Of a stretch of 64,000 nt of DNA, positions 1 through 8,667 are shown one piece after another (the stretch's first letter is position 1; each line of letters starts with the position of its first letter). The notes under the pieces were generated by a model. The model was not told the origin of the DNA. It searched no databases and saw only the letters and a list, made by a program, of their open reading frames with translations. This DNA is from UBA2767 sp965228625 (lineage in GTDB: Bacteria > Pseudomonadota > Alphaproteobacteria > Rhizobiales > Methyloligellaceae). Both the position numbers and the translations under genes were made by a program. The stretch covers positions 1,302,001 through 1,366,000 of the forward strand of contig OZ245829.1 in NCBI GenBank assembly GCA_965228625.1. The letters are read 5' to 3'.

Positions 1-369
1 ACGCAGGGTCGCCTCGGAGAGAAATACAACATTGGCGGCCGCAGCGAGAAGACCAACCTCGACGTCGTGCGCGAATTGTGCCGATTGATGGACCGCAACA
101 ACCCCGACGGTGCGCCCCACGACAGGCTGATCGAGTTTGTCACCGACCGGCCCGGCCATGACCACAGATACGCCATCGACTGCACGAAGATTGAGTCGGA
201 GCTGGATTGGGAACCGATCGAGACATTCGAGACAGGGCTGGACAAGACCGTGCAGTGGTATCTTGAGAACAGCGCGTGGTGGGAACCGTTGCGTCAGAAC
301 ACCTACAAGGGAGAACGGCTCGGTCTTCTGGACGAGACCACGACAGATCGAAGCCGCGCCTTGAATTGA
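1..369 (+). CDS. rfbB: dTDP-glucose 4,6-dehydratase, C-terminal fragment
   Basis: This is the 3' end of an open frame entering from the left edge; the start lies outside the window. The enzyme converts dTDP-glucose to dTDP-4-keto-6-deoxyglucose in the cytoplasmic dTDP-L-rhamnose pathway. The visible 122 residues contain the family's C-terminal landmarks: a GEKYNIGG segment, then N-L-D-V-V, then D-R-P-G-H-D-x-R-Y-A-I-D, followed by W-E-P and a W-Y-L-E-N-tail typical of RmlB. The catalytic YxxxK and Rossmann motifs are upstream and not visible. The TGA stop (367-369) overlaps the TTG start proposed for rfbD at 366, indicating translational coupling in an rfbB-D-A operon. Confidence 0.93.
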   Translation, partial: TQGRLGEKYNIGGRSEKTNLDVVRELCRLMDRNNPDGAPHDRLIEFVTDRPGHDHRYAIDCTKIESELDWEPIETFETGLDKTVQWYLENSAWWEPLRQNTYKGERLGLLDETTTDRSRALN

Positions 370-1310
370 CGCGCATACTGGTCACGGGCGCCACCGGTCA
401 ACTGGCTCGTTGCCTGGTCGAAGCGCATGAAGAGCACGCCCACAAGTCCTTGCGGCTGGTCGCCCTCGGACGACCGAACCTCGACGTCACAAAACCCGAT
501 ACGCTTGCTGCGTCGATTGACGTCAATGAGCCGGACGTTGTCATCAATTGCGCGGCCTACACGGCTGTCGACGCCGCGGAGAGCGATGCAGAACAGGCCA
601 TGGCGATAAATGCCGACGGCGCGCGCGCGCTTGCCGGCTTATGTGCGCGTCACGATGTGCCTTTGATCCATGTGTCCACCGACTACGTTTTCGACGGAAA
701 CAAGACGGAGCCATATTGCGAGACGGATCCAACCGGCCCCACCAGTGTCTACGGGCTCAGCAAACTGCGGGGTGAGGAAGCGGTTGAAGACACCTGCACC
801 AGGTACGCCATCCTGCGCACGGCGTGGGTCTACAGTCCGTTCGGACAGAACTTCGTAAAGACCATGTTGCGGCTCGCGGCCGATCGCGACGAGATTTCGG
901 TCGTCGATGATCAGCTTGGATGTCCCACCTACGCACGCCACCTGGCTGACGCGCTTCTCAGCATGGCGCTTCGGCTTTCGAAAGCGACCGCGAATGATAC
1001 CGATCTCCGGGGAACCTTTCATGCGGTTGGAAGCGGTGAAACAAGCTGGTGCGGCTTCGCGCGGGAGATATTCGGGCAATCGGCGAAATATGGCGGCCCT
1101 GGCGCGAGGGTGCTTCCGATATCCACCGCGGAGTATCCGACCGCGGCAAAGCGGCCGCCCAATTCGCGGCTGGACTGCGCGCTTCTCAAAACACGGTTTG
1201 GTATCGTGATGCCGGACTGGCGGTCGGGCACGCAGGCGTGCGTCGCCCGGCTTCTCAGCTCTACGTCTTCAATCCTTGCCGGTGAGGCGAAAACAGGGGG
1301 AACACAATGA
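366..1310 (+). CDS. rfbD: dTDP-4-dehydrorhamnose reductase
   Basis: Reduces dTDP-4-keto-L-rhamnose to dTDP-L-rhamnose with NAD(P)H. The protein begins T-R-I-L-V-T-G-A-T-G-Q-L, the RmlD nucleotide-binding loop, and carries VINCAAYTAVD, STDYVFDG and the YGLSKLRGE catalytic YxxxK block, ending about 314 residues later, a normal RmlD length. The frame is open upstream to 276, but the extra 30 residues are Arg-rich, lie over rfbB and have no family counterpart. The TTG at 366, overlapping the rfbB stop, puts the Rossmann strand at the expected N-terminus. The stop TGA (1308-1310) overlaps the rfbA ATG (1307) as ATGA. The 3,5-epimerase rfbC is not seen in the window. Confidence 0.93.
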   Translation: MTRILVTGATGQLARCLVEAHEEHAHKSLRLVALGRPNLDVTKPDTLAASIDVNEPDVVINCAAYTAVDAAESDAEQAMAINADGARALAGLCARHDVPLIHVSTDYVFDGNKTEPYCETDPTGPTSVYGLSKLRGEEAVEDTCTRYAILRTAWVYSPFGQNFVKTMLRLAADRDEISVVDDQLGCPTYARHLADALLSMALRLSKATANDTDLRGTFHAVGSGETSWCGFAREIFGQSAKYGGPGARVLPISTAEYPTAAKRPPNSRLDCALLKTRFGIVMPDWRSGTQACVARLLSSTSSILAGEAKTGGTQ

Positions 1311-2182
1311 AGGGGATCATTCTGGCCGGTGGCATGGCCACGCGGCTTCACCCGATGACATTGGTTGCGTCGAAGCAGTTGCTGCCGGTTTACGACAAAC
1401 CGATGATCTACTATCCGCTCTCCACGCTCATGCTGGCGGGTATTCGCGAGATTCTGCTCATCTCGACACCGGACGACTTGCCGAGTTTCGAGCGTCTGTT
1501 GGGTACCGGCGAACAATGGGGCCTCAGTCTGAGCTACAAGGTACAGCCCCGCCCGGGCGGCCTCGCCGAAGCCTACATCATCGGTGCCGACTTCGTCGCC
1601 GGCAGCAATTCATCCCTGATACTCGGTGACAACGTGTTCTTCGGGCATGGTCTGCCGGAACTCCTCGAAGCCGCGGCAAGCCGACAGACCGGCGCGTCGG
1701 TGTTCGCCTATCAGGTTCAGGATCCGAACCGCTACGGCGTCGTTGAATTCGACGACCAAAACCGGGCGATTTCCATTGAGGAAAAGCCGTCCGAACCACG
1801 GTCGAACTGGGCGGTGACCGGGCTCTATTTTTACGACGAGAAAGCACCGGACCTCGCTGCCGGACTGACGCCCTCGGCAAGGGGCGAGCTTGAGATCACC
1901 GACCTCAACGCGGCCTATCTCGCTCAGAACGAGCTTTATGTCGAGCGGCTCGGGCGGGGTTTCGCCTGGCTGGATACCGGAACGCCGGACTCCCTGATCG
2001 AAGCCGCGGAGTTCGTTCGCGTCCTCGAGAAGAGGCAGGGTTTCCGGATATGTTGCCCGGAAGAGATCGCCTTCCGTCAACGGTTCATTTCGCGCGAGGA
2101 CCTGGTTGCTCTGGGACGGAAAATGGAACAGACCGGCTATGGCCAATACCTTTTAAGGATCGCCGAAGCCGATCCGGCCTGA
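1307..2182 (+). CDS. rfbA: Glucose-1-phosphate thymidylyltransferase
   Basis: Makes dTDP-glucose from glucose-1-phosphate and dTTP, the first step of dTDP-rhamnose synthesis. The N-terminus has the nucleotidyltransferase signature GGMATRLHP followed by SKQLLPVYDKPMIYYPLS. Further on come the D-N-V-F-F-G-H-G block, the EEKPSEP segment and W-L-D-T-G-T-P-D-S-L. At 291 residues it matches RmlA. It starts inside the rfbD stop (ATGA), so it is the third coupled gene of the rhamnose operon. A weak hairpin with five T's follows the stop. The next gene is convergent. Confidence 0.96.
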   Translation: MKGIILAGGMATRLHPMTLVASKQLLPVYDKPMIYYPLSTLMLAGIREILLISTPDDLPSFERLLGTGEQWGLSLSYKVQPRPGGLAEAYIIGADFVAGSNSSLILGDNVFFGHGLPELLEAAASRQTGASVFAYQVQDPNRYGVVEFDDQNRAISIEEKPSEPRSNWAVTGLYFYDEKAPDLAAGLTPSARGELEITDLNAAYLAQNELYVERLGRGFAWLDTGTPDSLIEAAEFVRVLEKRQGFRICCPEEIAFRQRFISREDLVALGRKMEQTGYGQYLLRIAEADPA

Positions 2183-2201
2183 CACGGCGCCCGGTGTTTT
2201 T
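2182..2201 (+). terminator. Weak hairpin plus T-run after rfbA
   Basis: ACAC/GTGT arms around a GC-rich centre (2183-2197) followed by five T's (2197-2201), directly at the rfbA stop codon. The outer stem is only four pairs, with a mismatch before the GC core, so this is a tentative rho-independent terminator between convergent operons. Confidence 0.35.
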
Positions 2202-2269
2202 CGGTACGGGATCACGACGGCCGACCCGCTACGCTGCGGTGTCTCCTGCCGCGCCAACGATGCCGGGGG

Positions 2270-3022
2270 TCAGTAGTAGTACGGCTTGTTGCTGTCGTAC
2301 TTGTTGAGGACCGTGCCGATGATCTCAAATGGGCTCAGAAGGTTCAGACATTCTCCGAGTTCGCCGGCCTTCGAGGAGTCTGCAGCCACGACAACGAGAA
2401 TACAGTCGACGTTGGGCATAAAGGCGATGACGTCATCGGCCGCGAGCACCGGCGGGAGGTCAAAAATGAGCGGGGACCAGTCGTCGCACTTGTAGAGCTG
2501 CTGGACCATGTCCGATACTTTTTTTGACGCAATCGTTTCACCCGGGTCTGGAAACGGTTGATGATTCGGCAGAATTCCGAGATGAGAGTCCTTGATCTTC
2601 GCGATCGTATTGTAGAACCCCAGGTCGCCATTCAGATAATGCGTAAGAGAGATATTGGGTGGCACCCCGAGATATCTGCTTATCGAGGGATTGCGGAGGT
2701 CCAGATCGACAAGGAGGGGTTTCTCGCTCTCCAGCCGGGCAATACTCGCCGCAAGATTGAGTGCGACGAACGACTTTCCGGCTGATGCGTTCGGCGACGT
2801 GATCGCAACACTCCGCCAGTCATGCGCCCGCATCGTCTGCAGAAGGCGCGTCCGCAATATGTCAAAGCACGAGTAGCTGGGATCGGAACATGTGAACGAA
2901 ACCAGCCCGTTGGCCTCAAGCGTCGCCGGGTCCGGATCGAATTCCGTATAAGTCAGTTGCAAAGGATGTCTTTTTTTGCGGACAGCCTTTGCCTTGTCGA
3001 CAGCCTCTTCAATGGTCTTCAT
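2270..3022 (-). CDS. BY-kinase-like polysaccharide tyrosine autokinase (CpsD/CapB type)
   Basis: Cytoplasmic P-loop ATPase of the bacterial tyrosine kinase family, which pairs with a Wzz-type membrane protein and controls polysaccharide chain length or export. Visible features: Walker A SPNASAGKS (about residues 75-84), the Walker A' motif LLVDLDLRNPS (about 103-113), and a hydrophobic Walker B-like strand (LIFDLPPVLAADD). The C-terminus is a tyrosine cluster, N-K-Y-D-S-N-K-P-Y-Y-Y, the usual autophosphorylation tail. At 250 residues it is the stand-alone kinase lacking the membrane activator, which is the separate gene just upstream at 3065-4666, 42 bp away on the same strand. The two are probably co-transcribed. 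Confidence 0.88.
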   Translation of the reverse strand: MKTIEEAVDKAKAVRKKRHPLQLTYTEFDPDPATLEANGLVSFTCSDPSYSCFDILRTRLLQTMRAHDWRSVAITSPNASAGKSFVALNLAASIARLESEKPLLVDLDLRNPSISRYLGVPPNISLTHYLNGDLGFYNTIAKIKDSHLGILPNHQPFPDPGETIASKKVSDMVQQLYKCDDWSPLIFDLPPVLAADDVIAFMPNVDCILVVVAADSSKAGELGECLNLLSPFEIIGTVLNKYDSNKPYYY

Positions 3023-3064
3023 GGGCAGTCCATCTGTGGTTCGTGTTCCAGCAGCGCTCGGCGC

Positions 3065-4666
3065 TCAACCTGTGGCCATCGACGCGAGGCTCACAATCTT
3101 TTCCTTCAGCTCGGACATCGGCATGTAATGCTGATCGATCAAGTAGATTCCCGCGCTTGTGACCACGAACAATCCAACCATCGCGGCGTCACGCGCGTGC
3201 TTGAATCGGCGGTGATCGCGCGACGTATCGATATTCGGAATTGTTACAATCGGCATGACATCGAAGTTCAGCATCATGTCCTGCGGTGATCGAATGTGAT
3301 CGTCCAGGACCTCCTGCCCGATCACGAGCACGCCTCCCGCCGAGAACGCCAGGACCATCCCGGCCGCGAGAATCAACAGTCGGTTCGGCCTGACGGGCGC
3401 CCCGGGGACGGTCGCTTCCTCGAGGACTTCGAACCGGTCACCCTGTCTGTTCGCTTCCATCTTCTCACCCAGAACGGCATCGGCCTGCTTTCCTGCGATT
3501 TCCAGGAGCTTGCCCTTGAGGTTCTCATACTCTCTGTTCAGGGAGTTCAGTTTCAGCTCGACCTGAGGCGTTTCACCGATGAGCGCTTTCAGTCGTGCAA
3601 TGTCGTCCTGCAGAGTAACCTCTTGGGATTTCAGGGTTGTAAGACTGGTTTTCAAGACTTCCAATTCGGAATCTTGTTGAGCCATGGCGACAAAAGAGCG
3701 TGGCGCCGCGGACTCGTTGTTATCCGTCTTTCGGGGAGATGACTCGAGCAAGGCCAGCTTCCTCTGAAGCGCGGAAACCTCGCTGCGCAGCCGCCTGATT
3801 TCAGGATGAGCGTCGGTGAACGTGATCTCTTTTCGCGCGAGATCGAGCTGCAATTGTTCGAGCTGCTCAAACACGCGCTGCACGGCCGGGTCCTCTGTGT
3901 CGACCTTGCCTCCCGCCCGCGCTTCAATCGACCTTTGCAGAATTTTCTGCTTGGCCTGGTTTTCGGAAATCTGGCTTTCGACGTTCTGAAGCCGCTGTTG
4001 TGATCGTTCGAGGAAGTTCAGATTGTACTGCAGCGAGTCGGGCAGAGAATCCTTGTTCTTGATCTTGAATTCACTCATCTCCGTCTCGAGAGACTTGAGC
4101 TGATCCTCCAGCCGTTTTTGCTCCTGCACCAGGAACCTCGTCGTTTCCGATGCGCGCGAGGTACGCGCGCGCGTATCCTCCGACAGAATGAACGTCACAA
4201 GTTCATTGGCCACGCCCGCTGCAATCTCCGGGTTTTCGTGCTCGAATGAGACGGTGAACGCAATCGTTTCAGGATTTCGCCGCGTGCCCGCCGCAACACG
4301 TTCGATCAACATCCGGTCGTTCAGCATTCCCAGTGCGTAAATCGGCTGCCCGTCGATGCCGCCTTTCGGCGAGGTGACGAGATCGAATTTCTTGGCGATC
4401 CGCAGCAGGTTGTCCGTGGTTCTGAGACGTTGCTCGATGATCTGCAACCGCTGGTCAACACGAACCTTGACCGTGGAGCGCACGAAATCGTGCGGAATTC
4501 TCTGGGACTCCACCAGGATCATCGCCGACGAGCTGTATATCGGCTGCCAGAGAAAAATGGTCGCAACGGCCCCGGCCATGATTACAACGAAAGGAATTAG
4601 AAAGTAAATCCAACGCCTTCTAATCACAGAAATGATGTATTGGGGAGTAATAGCTCTTTTAATCAT
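3065..4666 (-). CDS. Polysaccharide co-polymerase / chain-length determinant (Wzz/GumC-like)
   Basis: Inner-membrane polysaccharide co-polymerase that sets exopolysaccharide chain length and activates the adjacent tyrosine kinase. The N-terminus has a transmembrane helix (about residues 17-40, after R-R-R-W) and a Wzz-type extracytoplasmic domain starting Y-S-S-S-A-M-I-L-V-E. A long coiled-coil region (about residues 170-400, rich in E/Q/L/K) follows. Then comes the characteristic proline-rich motif before the second helix (VPGAPVRPNRL, about 420) and a third hydrophobic segment near residues 495-515. At 533 residues it is a long GNVR-type member. The kinase domain is not fused but encoded next door. 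Confidence 0.88.
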   Translation of the reverse strand: MIKRAITPQYIISVIRRRWIYFLIPFVVIMAGAVATIFLWQPIYSSSAMILVESQRIPHDFVRSTVKVRVDQRLQIIEQRLRTTDNLLRIAKKFDLVTSPKGGIDGQPIYALGMLNDRMLIERVAAGTRRNPETIAFTVSFEHENPEIAAGVANELVTFILSEDTRARTSRASETTRFLVQEQKRLEDQLKSLETEMSEFKIKNKDSLPDSLQYNLNFLERSQQRLQNVESQISENQAKQKILQRSIEARAGGKVDTEDPAVQRVFEQLEQLQLDLARKEITFTDAHPEIRRLRSEVSALQRKLALLESSPRKTDNNESAAPRSFVAMAQQDSELEVLKTSLTTLKSQEVTLQDDIARLKALIGETPQVELKLNSLNREYENLKGKLLEIAGKQADAVLGEKMEANRQGDRFEVLEEATVPGAPVRPNRLLILAAGMVLAFSAGGVLVIGQEVLDDHIRSPQDMMLNFDVMPIVTIPNIDTSRDHRRFKHARDAAMVGLFVVTSAGIYLIDQHYMPMSELKEKIVSLASMATG

Positions 4667-5137
4667 GGCGCAACAATAGCATCATCTTGTTATCGTGATG
4701 TTTTTTGCTCAAAATAACATATTTTGAACAAATTTACGTTAAATCTTGTTAAGCAGGCGTCGCGCGGCCTCAACGGTGAACGTTTGGGCTCCCAGACCAA
4801 ATTTCAAGGCTTCGTCATTAATACGCGACGGAAGTCTCACCATACGAACTCATCTTTTGGTCTTTTCTCGCAACGACCATCATCCCAACCAATCCGCGAA
4901 AAAGCAAGCAATTGCAGTCGATTCAAGGGTGCAGGGTTAATCGTGGTGACATGTTCGGTCGCCCATTTTGGCGTCAGCCGCTATCGGCGTCTGAAGGCAA
5001 AGATTCCATACCTTTTTCGGCGAATCTCGTGAAAGGCGCAGGGTACATCGAGGATTTTGGAATGCTCGCAAAACTGGTAACATCCGCGCCGTTTTCGGGG
5101 CGGGTCGGATGCCGCCGGATCATGGGGTGACAAGGAC
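4667..5137. other. Divergent intergenic region
   Basis: About 470 bp between the chain-length gene (leftward) and the deacetylase gene (rightward). The first 80 bp beside the Wzz start are markedly A+T-rich compared with the surroundings and include TTAAATCTTGTTAA near 4739, so a leftward promoter is likely there. The deacetylase has a clear AAGG ribosome site just before its ATG. No convincing small gene, RNA gene or terminator was seen. Confidence 0.5.
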
Positions 5138-6001
5138 ATGAAAACGACGGCATTCGTGAAAACCCCACGCATTCAGTTCAAAGCCTTCGTTCGAAAGAAT
5201 TTCGCGGTTTTGACCTATTACTCGGGGCTCGCCGCGATCTGGAATGCGTTTTCTTCCCGCCCGGCCGTGAGAATCCTCACATATCACGGTGTGAAAACAC
5301 CGCCGGGAAGCCCGTTTGACGTCGCCGTCGAGGACTTCGAAGATCAGGTTGTCTACCTGAAACAGAACTTCAACGTCATTACGCTCAACGACTACCTTGA
5401 ATGGGCCAACGGACAGAGAGAACTGCCTGAAAAGAGTGTCGTTTTGACGTTTGACGACGGCTTCAAGAATCTGGTCGAGAACGCGGTTCCCATCCTCACC
5501 AAGCATGAAGTCCCCGCGACCTTTTTCATCGTCGGGAACAAGCTCGCCGCCAATGACAGCCGGTACATGAACCGGAAGGACGTCGCGGAAACATCGAAAA
5601 ATCCCCTCATCGAGATCGGCTCGCATAGCCAGAACCATCGTTCGCTTGCGCAGATCCCGGAGGCCGACGCCGAGATGGAGGCTATCACGTCAAAGGAAAA
5701 GCTGGAGGCCTGTGTCGCCCACGATGTCGACCTCTTCGCCTACCCTTATGGCACGTTCAACGACTTTGACGACCGCACCTGCGTGACGCTCGAAGGTGCC
5801 GGATATGAGCTCGGGTGCACGTCGGTGAACGGAATCAACGTGAAGAGCACGAACCCCTTCAAGCTGCGGCGAAGCAAGGTTGAGTGGTCTGACGATATGG
5901 GCACGTTTTCGCGGCTCCTGAAAGGCGCGCTCGACCCTTGGTTCCTCGTTGACTATTTCCTGCGATTTCTGCAGCGGCCCCGCGCCGTCAAACACAACTA
6001 G
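5138..6001 (+). CDS. Polysaccharide deacetylase (NodB homology domain, CE4)
   Basis: Metal-dependent deacetylase acting on N- or O-acetyl groups of a sugar polymer or precursor. The CE4 motifs are intact: RILTYHGV (about residue 47), the metal/catalytic Asp pair in LTFDDGF (about 102-108), the zinc-binding H-x3-H in SHSQNHRSL (about 162-169), and DLFAYPYG near residue 200. The ATG at 5138 follows ACAAGGAC. No clear signal peptide is visible, although the N-terminus is basic and aromatic. The TAG stop shares the palindromic CTAG with the stop of the convergent FrhB-like gene. The substrate is presumably the polysaccharide made by this locus; that is inference. Confidence 0.87.
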   Translation: MKTTAFVKTPRIQFKAFVRKNFAVLTYYSGLAAIWNAFSSRPAVRILTYHGVKTPPGSPFDVAVEDFEDQVVYLKQNFNVITLNDYLEWANGQRELPEKSVVLTFDDGFKNLVENAVPILTKHEVPATFFIVGNKLAANDSRYMNRKDVAETSKNPLIEIGSHSQNHRSLAQIPEADAEMEAITSKEKLEACVAHDVDLFAYPYGTFNDFDDRTCVTLEGAGYELGCTSVNGINVKSTNPFKLRRSKVEWSDDMGTFSRLLKGALDPWFLVDYFLRFLQRPRAVKHN

Positions 6002-7263
6002 CCCGGTTTGTTCGCCGCGGGTTTGCGAACCCCGCCCGTGATCCTTGAAAGCCTGAGACGCATCAGTCGGCGGGCCGTCCCCAGAAAATCCCGAATGTTC
6101 TGCCACGGGCTGATCATTGCGGCCGAGGCCAAAAGCCGGCATCCCTCGAAACGGGGCATCACACGTCCGAACAGCCAAACGGCACACAATCTTGAAAACA
6201 CACGCTGTTTGCGGCGCACCTGACCCGGCTGCATCCTGAAGACTGCATCCAGGTCGGAGTCCGCGGCGGTCACGTATCCCGCGCTCAGAGCCTCCTGAAA
6301 CAACGCCTCGCCCTTGGCGTTCCGGGTGATGATCAGGCTGCGGCCGTCTTCCTCCTCGAAGAGCGGATAACCGCGTTCATCACAATTCCAGGCATCCGCG
6401 CAGACCAGGTCGGCGGCCTCCCCCACACCGTCCGGACAGATCTTGCAGCGGAACTGGACGTGATAGCTCAGGATTGCCCCCCAGGAGTCGATGTAGCTCA
6501 TGTGTTCCTCGCGGCCGTCCCGCAACCGCGCCATGGCCGTGCCCGGCCAGCCATCGCCGCGGTATCGAAACGCGACGACGTCCTCCTCATCGACCGAGAG
6601 CTTCTTGAGGATTTCCCGTGCGCCGGACAGGCTGGGAATTCCTGCGCAAAAGAAAGAGAACATGTAGGGAATGGTTTCATCCACCCTCTTGTCGATCCGT
6701 GCGAGCGCACGCAACGCCGCGACGTCACAGGGTTTGCCGACGAACGCAAAGCGCTCCGGTCCGTCCAGTTGCCGCGCCAGCTCCGACAACGGGGCGGACG
6801 GCGCGTAACGTGAACCCGCCGCACGGTACACGTCGTCACCATTTCGGCTCTCGATGATCTCGTTCTGTATGGGGAAGCTCTCCGAGCCCGTGTTCTCCAG
6901 GACGTAATCGACAATCTCGTTATCGAGCAGATATTTGAGGAATGCGGATAAGGCGCCACCTGAGGAGGCGTGATGACGGAGCGCCGGATCAGTTGCATGC
7001 CCCTCCCGCACCTTCACAAACGGTCCCCAGAGCGGATCAGGGGTCGTTCCGGCATGGTGACCGGAGATCCGCAGGCCCGGGCAGACATCCGCGACCATGC
7101 GGTCTTCCTCCGCAGTGAGCGGTTGTTGCAGGTCGGGTCGGAGATAGCCGCCGGGCGACACGGCCATTTCAATTTTGCCCGGCGCAACAACGGCGCGACA
7201 CAGGCCGCAGCCAGCGCACAAATCGCCCTTCCAGACCCGATCCAGTGTCGAGGACTTGGTCAA
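5998..7263 (-). CDS. FrhB-family iron-sulfur protein (coenzyme F420 hydrogenase/dehydrogenase beta-subunit-like)
   Basis: 421 residues. The N-terminus carries D-L-C-A-G-C-G-L-C (Cys 16, 19, 22) and a later V-C-P, a ferredoxin-like CxxCxxC...CP cluster ligand set. A second cysteine site follows in CKICPDGVGEAADL with A-D-A-W, the C-terminal FrhB signature. The family includes F420-reducing enzymes, but relatives in polysaccharide loci have unknown redox roles, often beside pyruvyl transferases or deacetylases. I chose the TTG at 7263 because AGGAG (7271-7275) sits 7 nt upstream; the frame is open to 7326, but the extra residues are Arg-rich and lack the family pattern. It is convergent with the deacetylase, and the two stop codons share CTAG. 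Confidence 0.82.
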   Translation of the reverse strand: MTKSSTLDRVWKGDLCAGCGLCRAVVAPGKIEMAVSPGGYLRPDLQQPLTAEEDRMVADVCPGLRISGHHAGTTPDPLWGPFVKVREGHATDPALRHHASSGGALSAFLKYLLDNEIVDYVLENTGSESFPIQNEIIESRNGDDVYRAAGSRYAPSAPLSELARQLDGPERFAFVGKPCDVAALRALARIDKRVDETIPYMFSFFCAGIPSLSGAREILKKLSVDEEDVVAFRYRGDGWPGTAMARLRDGREEHMSYIDSWGAILSYHVQFRCKICPDGVGEAADLVCADAWNCDERGYPLFEEEDGRSLIITRNAKGEALFQEALSAGYVTAADSDLDAVFRMQPGQVRRKQRVFSRLCAVWLFGRVMPRFEGCRLLASAAMISPWQNIRDFLGTARRLMRLRLSRITGGVRKPAANKPG

Positions 7264-7270
7264 TTTGCGG

Positions 7271-7275
7271 CTCCT
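7271..7275 (-). promoter_or_regulatory. Ribosome binding site deciding a TTG start
   Basis: AGGAG on the minus strand, 7 nt before TTG at 7263. It supports the shorter start of the FrhB-like gene over an upstream ATG at 7326. Confidence 0.6.
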
Positions 7276-7422
7276 GATTTTCCGGGAACAAAGAGCGCCG
7301 TCGGCCCATCCGGATATCGCTCGCAATGCGCGAAGTTATCGCAGAGTTCAACACTATTCGTTAAGGCGGGGCAAGACAGCCCACGGCGCCGGTCACAAGC
7401 TCGCGGATTCGGCCGTGTCTCA

Positions 7423-7442
7423 GGTGTCATTCGTGTGACACC
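7423..7442. promoter_or_regulatory. Perfect inverted repeat, possible operator
   Basis: GGTGTCA and TGACACC arms of seven bases separated by TTCGTG. It lies between the divergent FrhB-like and SDR genes, about 160 bp from each start. It has no T-run, so an operator or RNA hairpin is likelier than a terminator. Confidence 0.4.
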
Positions 7443-7566
7443 GACCCCCTCCGGAGTGCCCGATTTATTAGACGTTCCGCGCATTTTCCATTAAAAGAAA
7501 CCCGGAAACGAACAGCGCCGGATCAGCCGCACGTTCGCTTCTCATATTTTATCAAGTCCCCATTCT

Positions 7567-7582
7567 CCAATCTGCCGATTGG
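7567..7582. promoter_or_regulatory. Perfect inverted repeat just upstream of the SDR gene
   Basis: CCAATC-TGCC-GATTGG, six-base arms with a four-base spacer, ending 21 bp before the ATG at 7604. Its position fits an operator overlapping the promoter or an element in the leader of the 7604-13789 operon. Confidence 0.4.
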
Positions 7583-7603
7583 ACAAATCACGAGCGCGGT
7601 ACA

Positions 7604-8656
7604 ATGCGAGTATTGGTTACCGGTCACGATGGATATATTGGCGCGGTCCTCGTACCCTTCCTGCAGCGCCATGGTCACGAGGTCGCGGGCCTCGACACCT
7701 ATTTCTTTGAGAATTGCAGCCTCTCGGACATGCCCGAGCCGAACACCGCTGTCCGCAAGGATATCCGGCAAATCGGGGCGGAAGACCTGGGCAGTTTCGA
7801 CGCGCTTATCCACCTTGCGAACCTGTCCAACGATCCGATGGGTGACCTGAACCCGGAATGCACGTACAGCATCAATGCCGAAGCGACGCGCACGCTTGGT
7901 CAGGCGGCAAAGGAGGCCGGCATCGCGCGGTTCGCATTCGCTTCTTCCTGCAGCATCTATGGCGCCGCCAGCCCCGACGATGTTCTCGATGAGAGCGCAC
8001 CGTTCAATCCGGTCACGCCATACGGTGAGTGCAAGGTTCGCAGCGAAGCCATCCTCTCCGAACTCGCCGACGACAATTTCAGCCCCGTCCATCTGCGGAA
8101 TGCAACGGTTTACGGAGCCTCGCCGAAGCTGCGCGCGGATCTGATGGTGAACAATCTCGTCGGACATGCGCTGCTGACCGGCGATGTACTCATAAAGAGC
8201 GACGGCACGCCGTGGCGCCCGCTCGTGCATGTGGAAGACGTCTGCCGCGCCTTCCTCGCTGTCCTGGAGGCCCCACGGGAACTCGTGCACGACGTTGCCT
8301 ACAATGTCGGACGATCATCCGAGAACTACCAGGTGCGCGATGTCGCCGACCATGTTGCGCGGATCATCCCAGAGAGCAGGATCACCTACGCCGAAGGTGG
8401 CGGCCCCGATGACCGGTGCTACCGGGTCGACTTTTCCAAGATCGAGACAGAGCTTCCCGGCTATCAGCCTAAATGGACTGTGCCGGCGGGAATCGAGGAG
8501 CTGGTCGAGGCTTACCGCACAAACGAGCTGATGCTCGAGGATTTCGAGGGAAGCCGTTTCATTCGTCTGAAAACGATCAACGGACACCTGGCGCGCGGGA
8601 TGTTGGACGACGAGCTGTTCTGGACCGAAGCAGCCGTCGCCGGACCCGGCGAATAG
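7604..8656 (+). CDS. NAD-dependent sugar epimerase/dehydratase (extended SDR)
   Basis: First gene of a six-gene coupled run. The N-terminus RVLVTGHDGYIGAVL is a GxxGxxG dinucleotide-binding loop. The active-site Ser/Tyr/Lys block is SSCSIYGAA followed by TPYGECK (YxxxK). The rest matches nucleotide-sugar SDRs (W-R-P-L-V-H-V-E-D-V and Y-N-V-G). It probably acts on a CDP- or dTDP-activated hexose with the downstream methyltransferases; whether it is an epimerase, reductase or dehydratase cannot be told from the sequence. The about 50 residues after the SDR core (to 350) are longer than usual and may bind a partner. Its stop TAG abuts the next gene. Confidence 0.87.
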   Translation: MRVLVTGHDGYIGAVLVPFLQRHGHEVAGLDTYFFENCSLSDMPEPNTAVRKDIRQIGAEDLGSFDALIHLANLSNDPMGDLNPECTYSINAEATRTLGQAAKEAGIARFAFASSCSIYGAASPDDVLDESAPFNPVTPYGECKVRSEAILSELADDNFSPVHLRNATVYGASPKLRADLMVNNLVGHALLTGDVLIKSDGTPWRPLVHVEDVCRAFLAVLEAPRELVHDVAYNVGRSSENYQVRDVADHVARIIPESRITYAEGGGPDDRCYRVDFSKIETELPGYQPKWTVPAGIEELVEAYRTNELMLEDFEGSRFIRLKTINGHLARGMLDDELFWTEAAVAGPGE

Positions 8657-8667
8657 TGACGGCGCAT

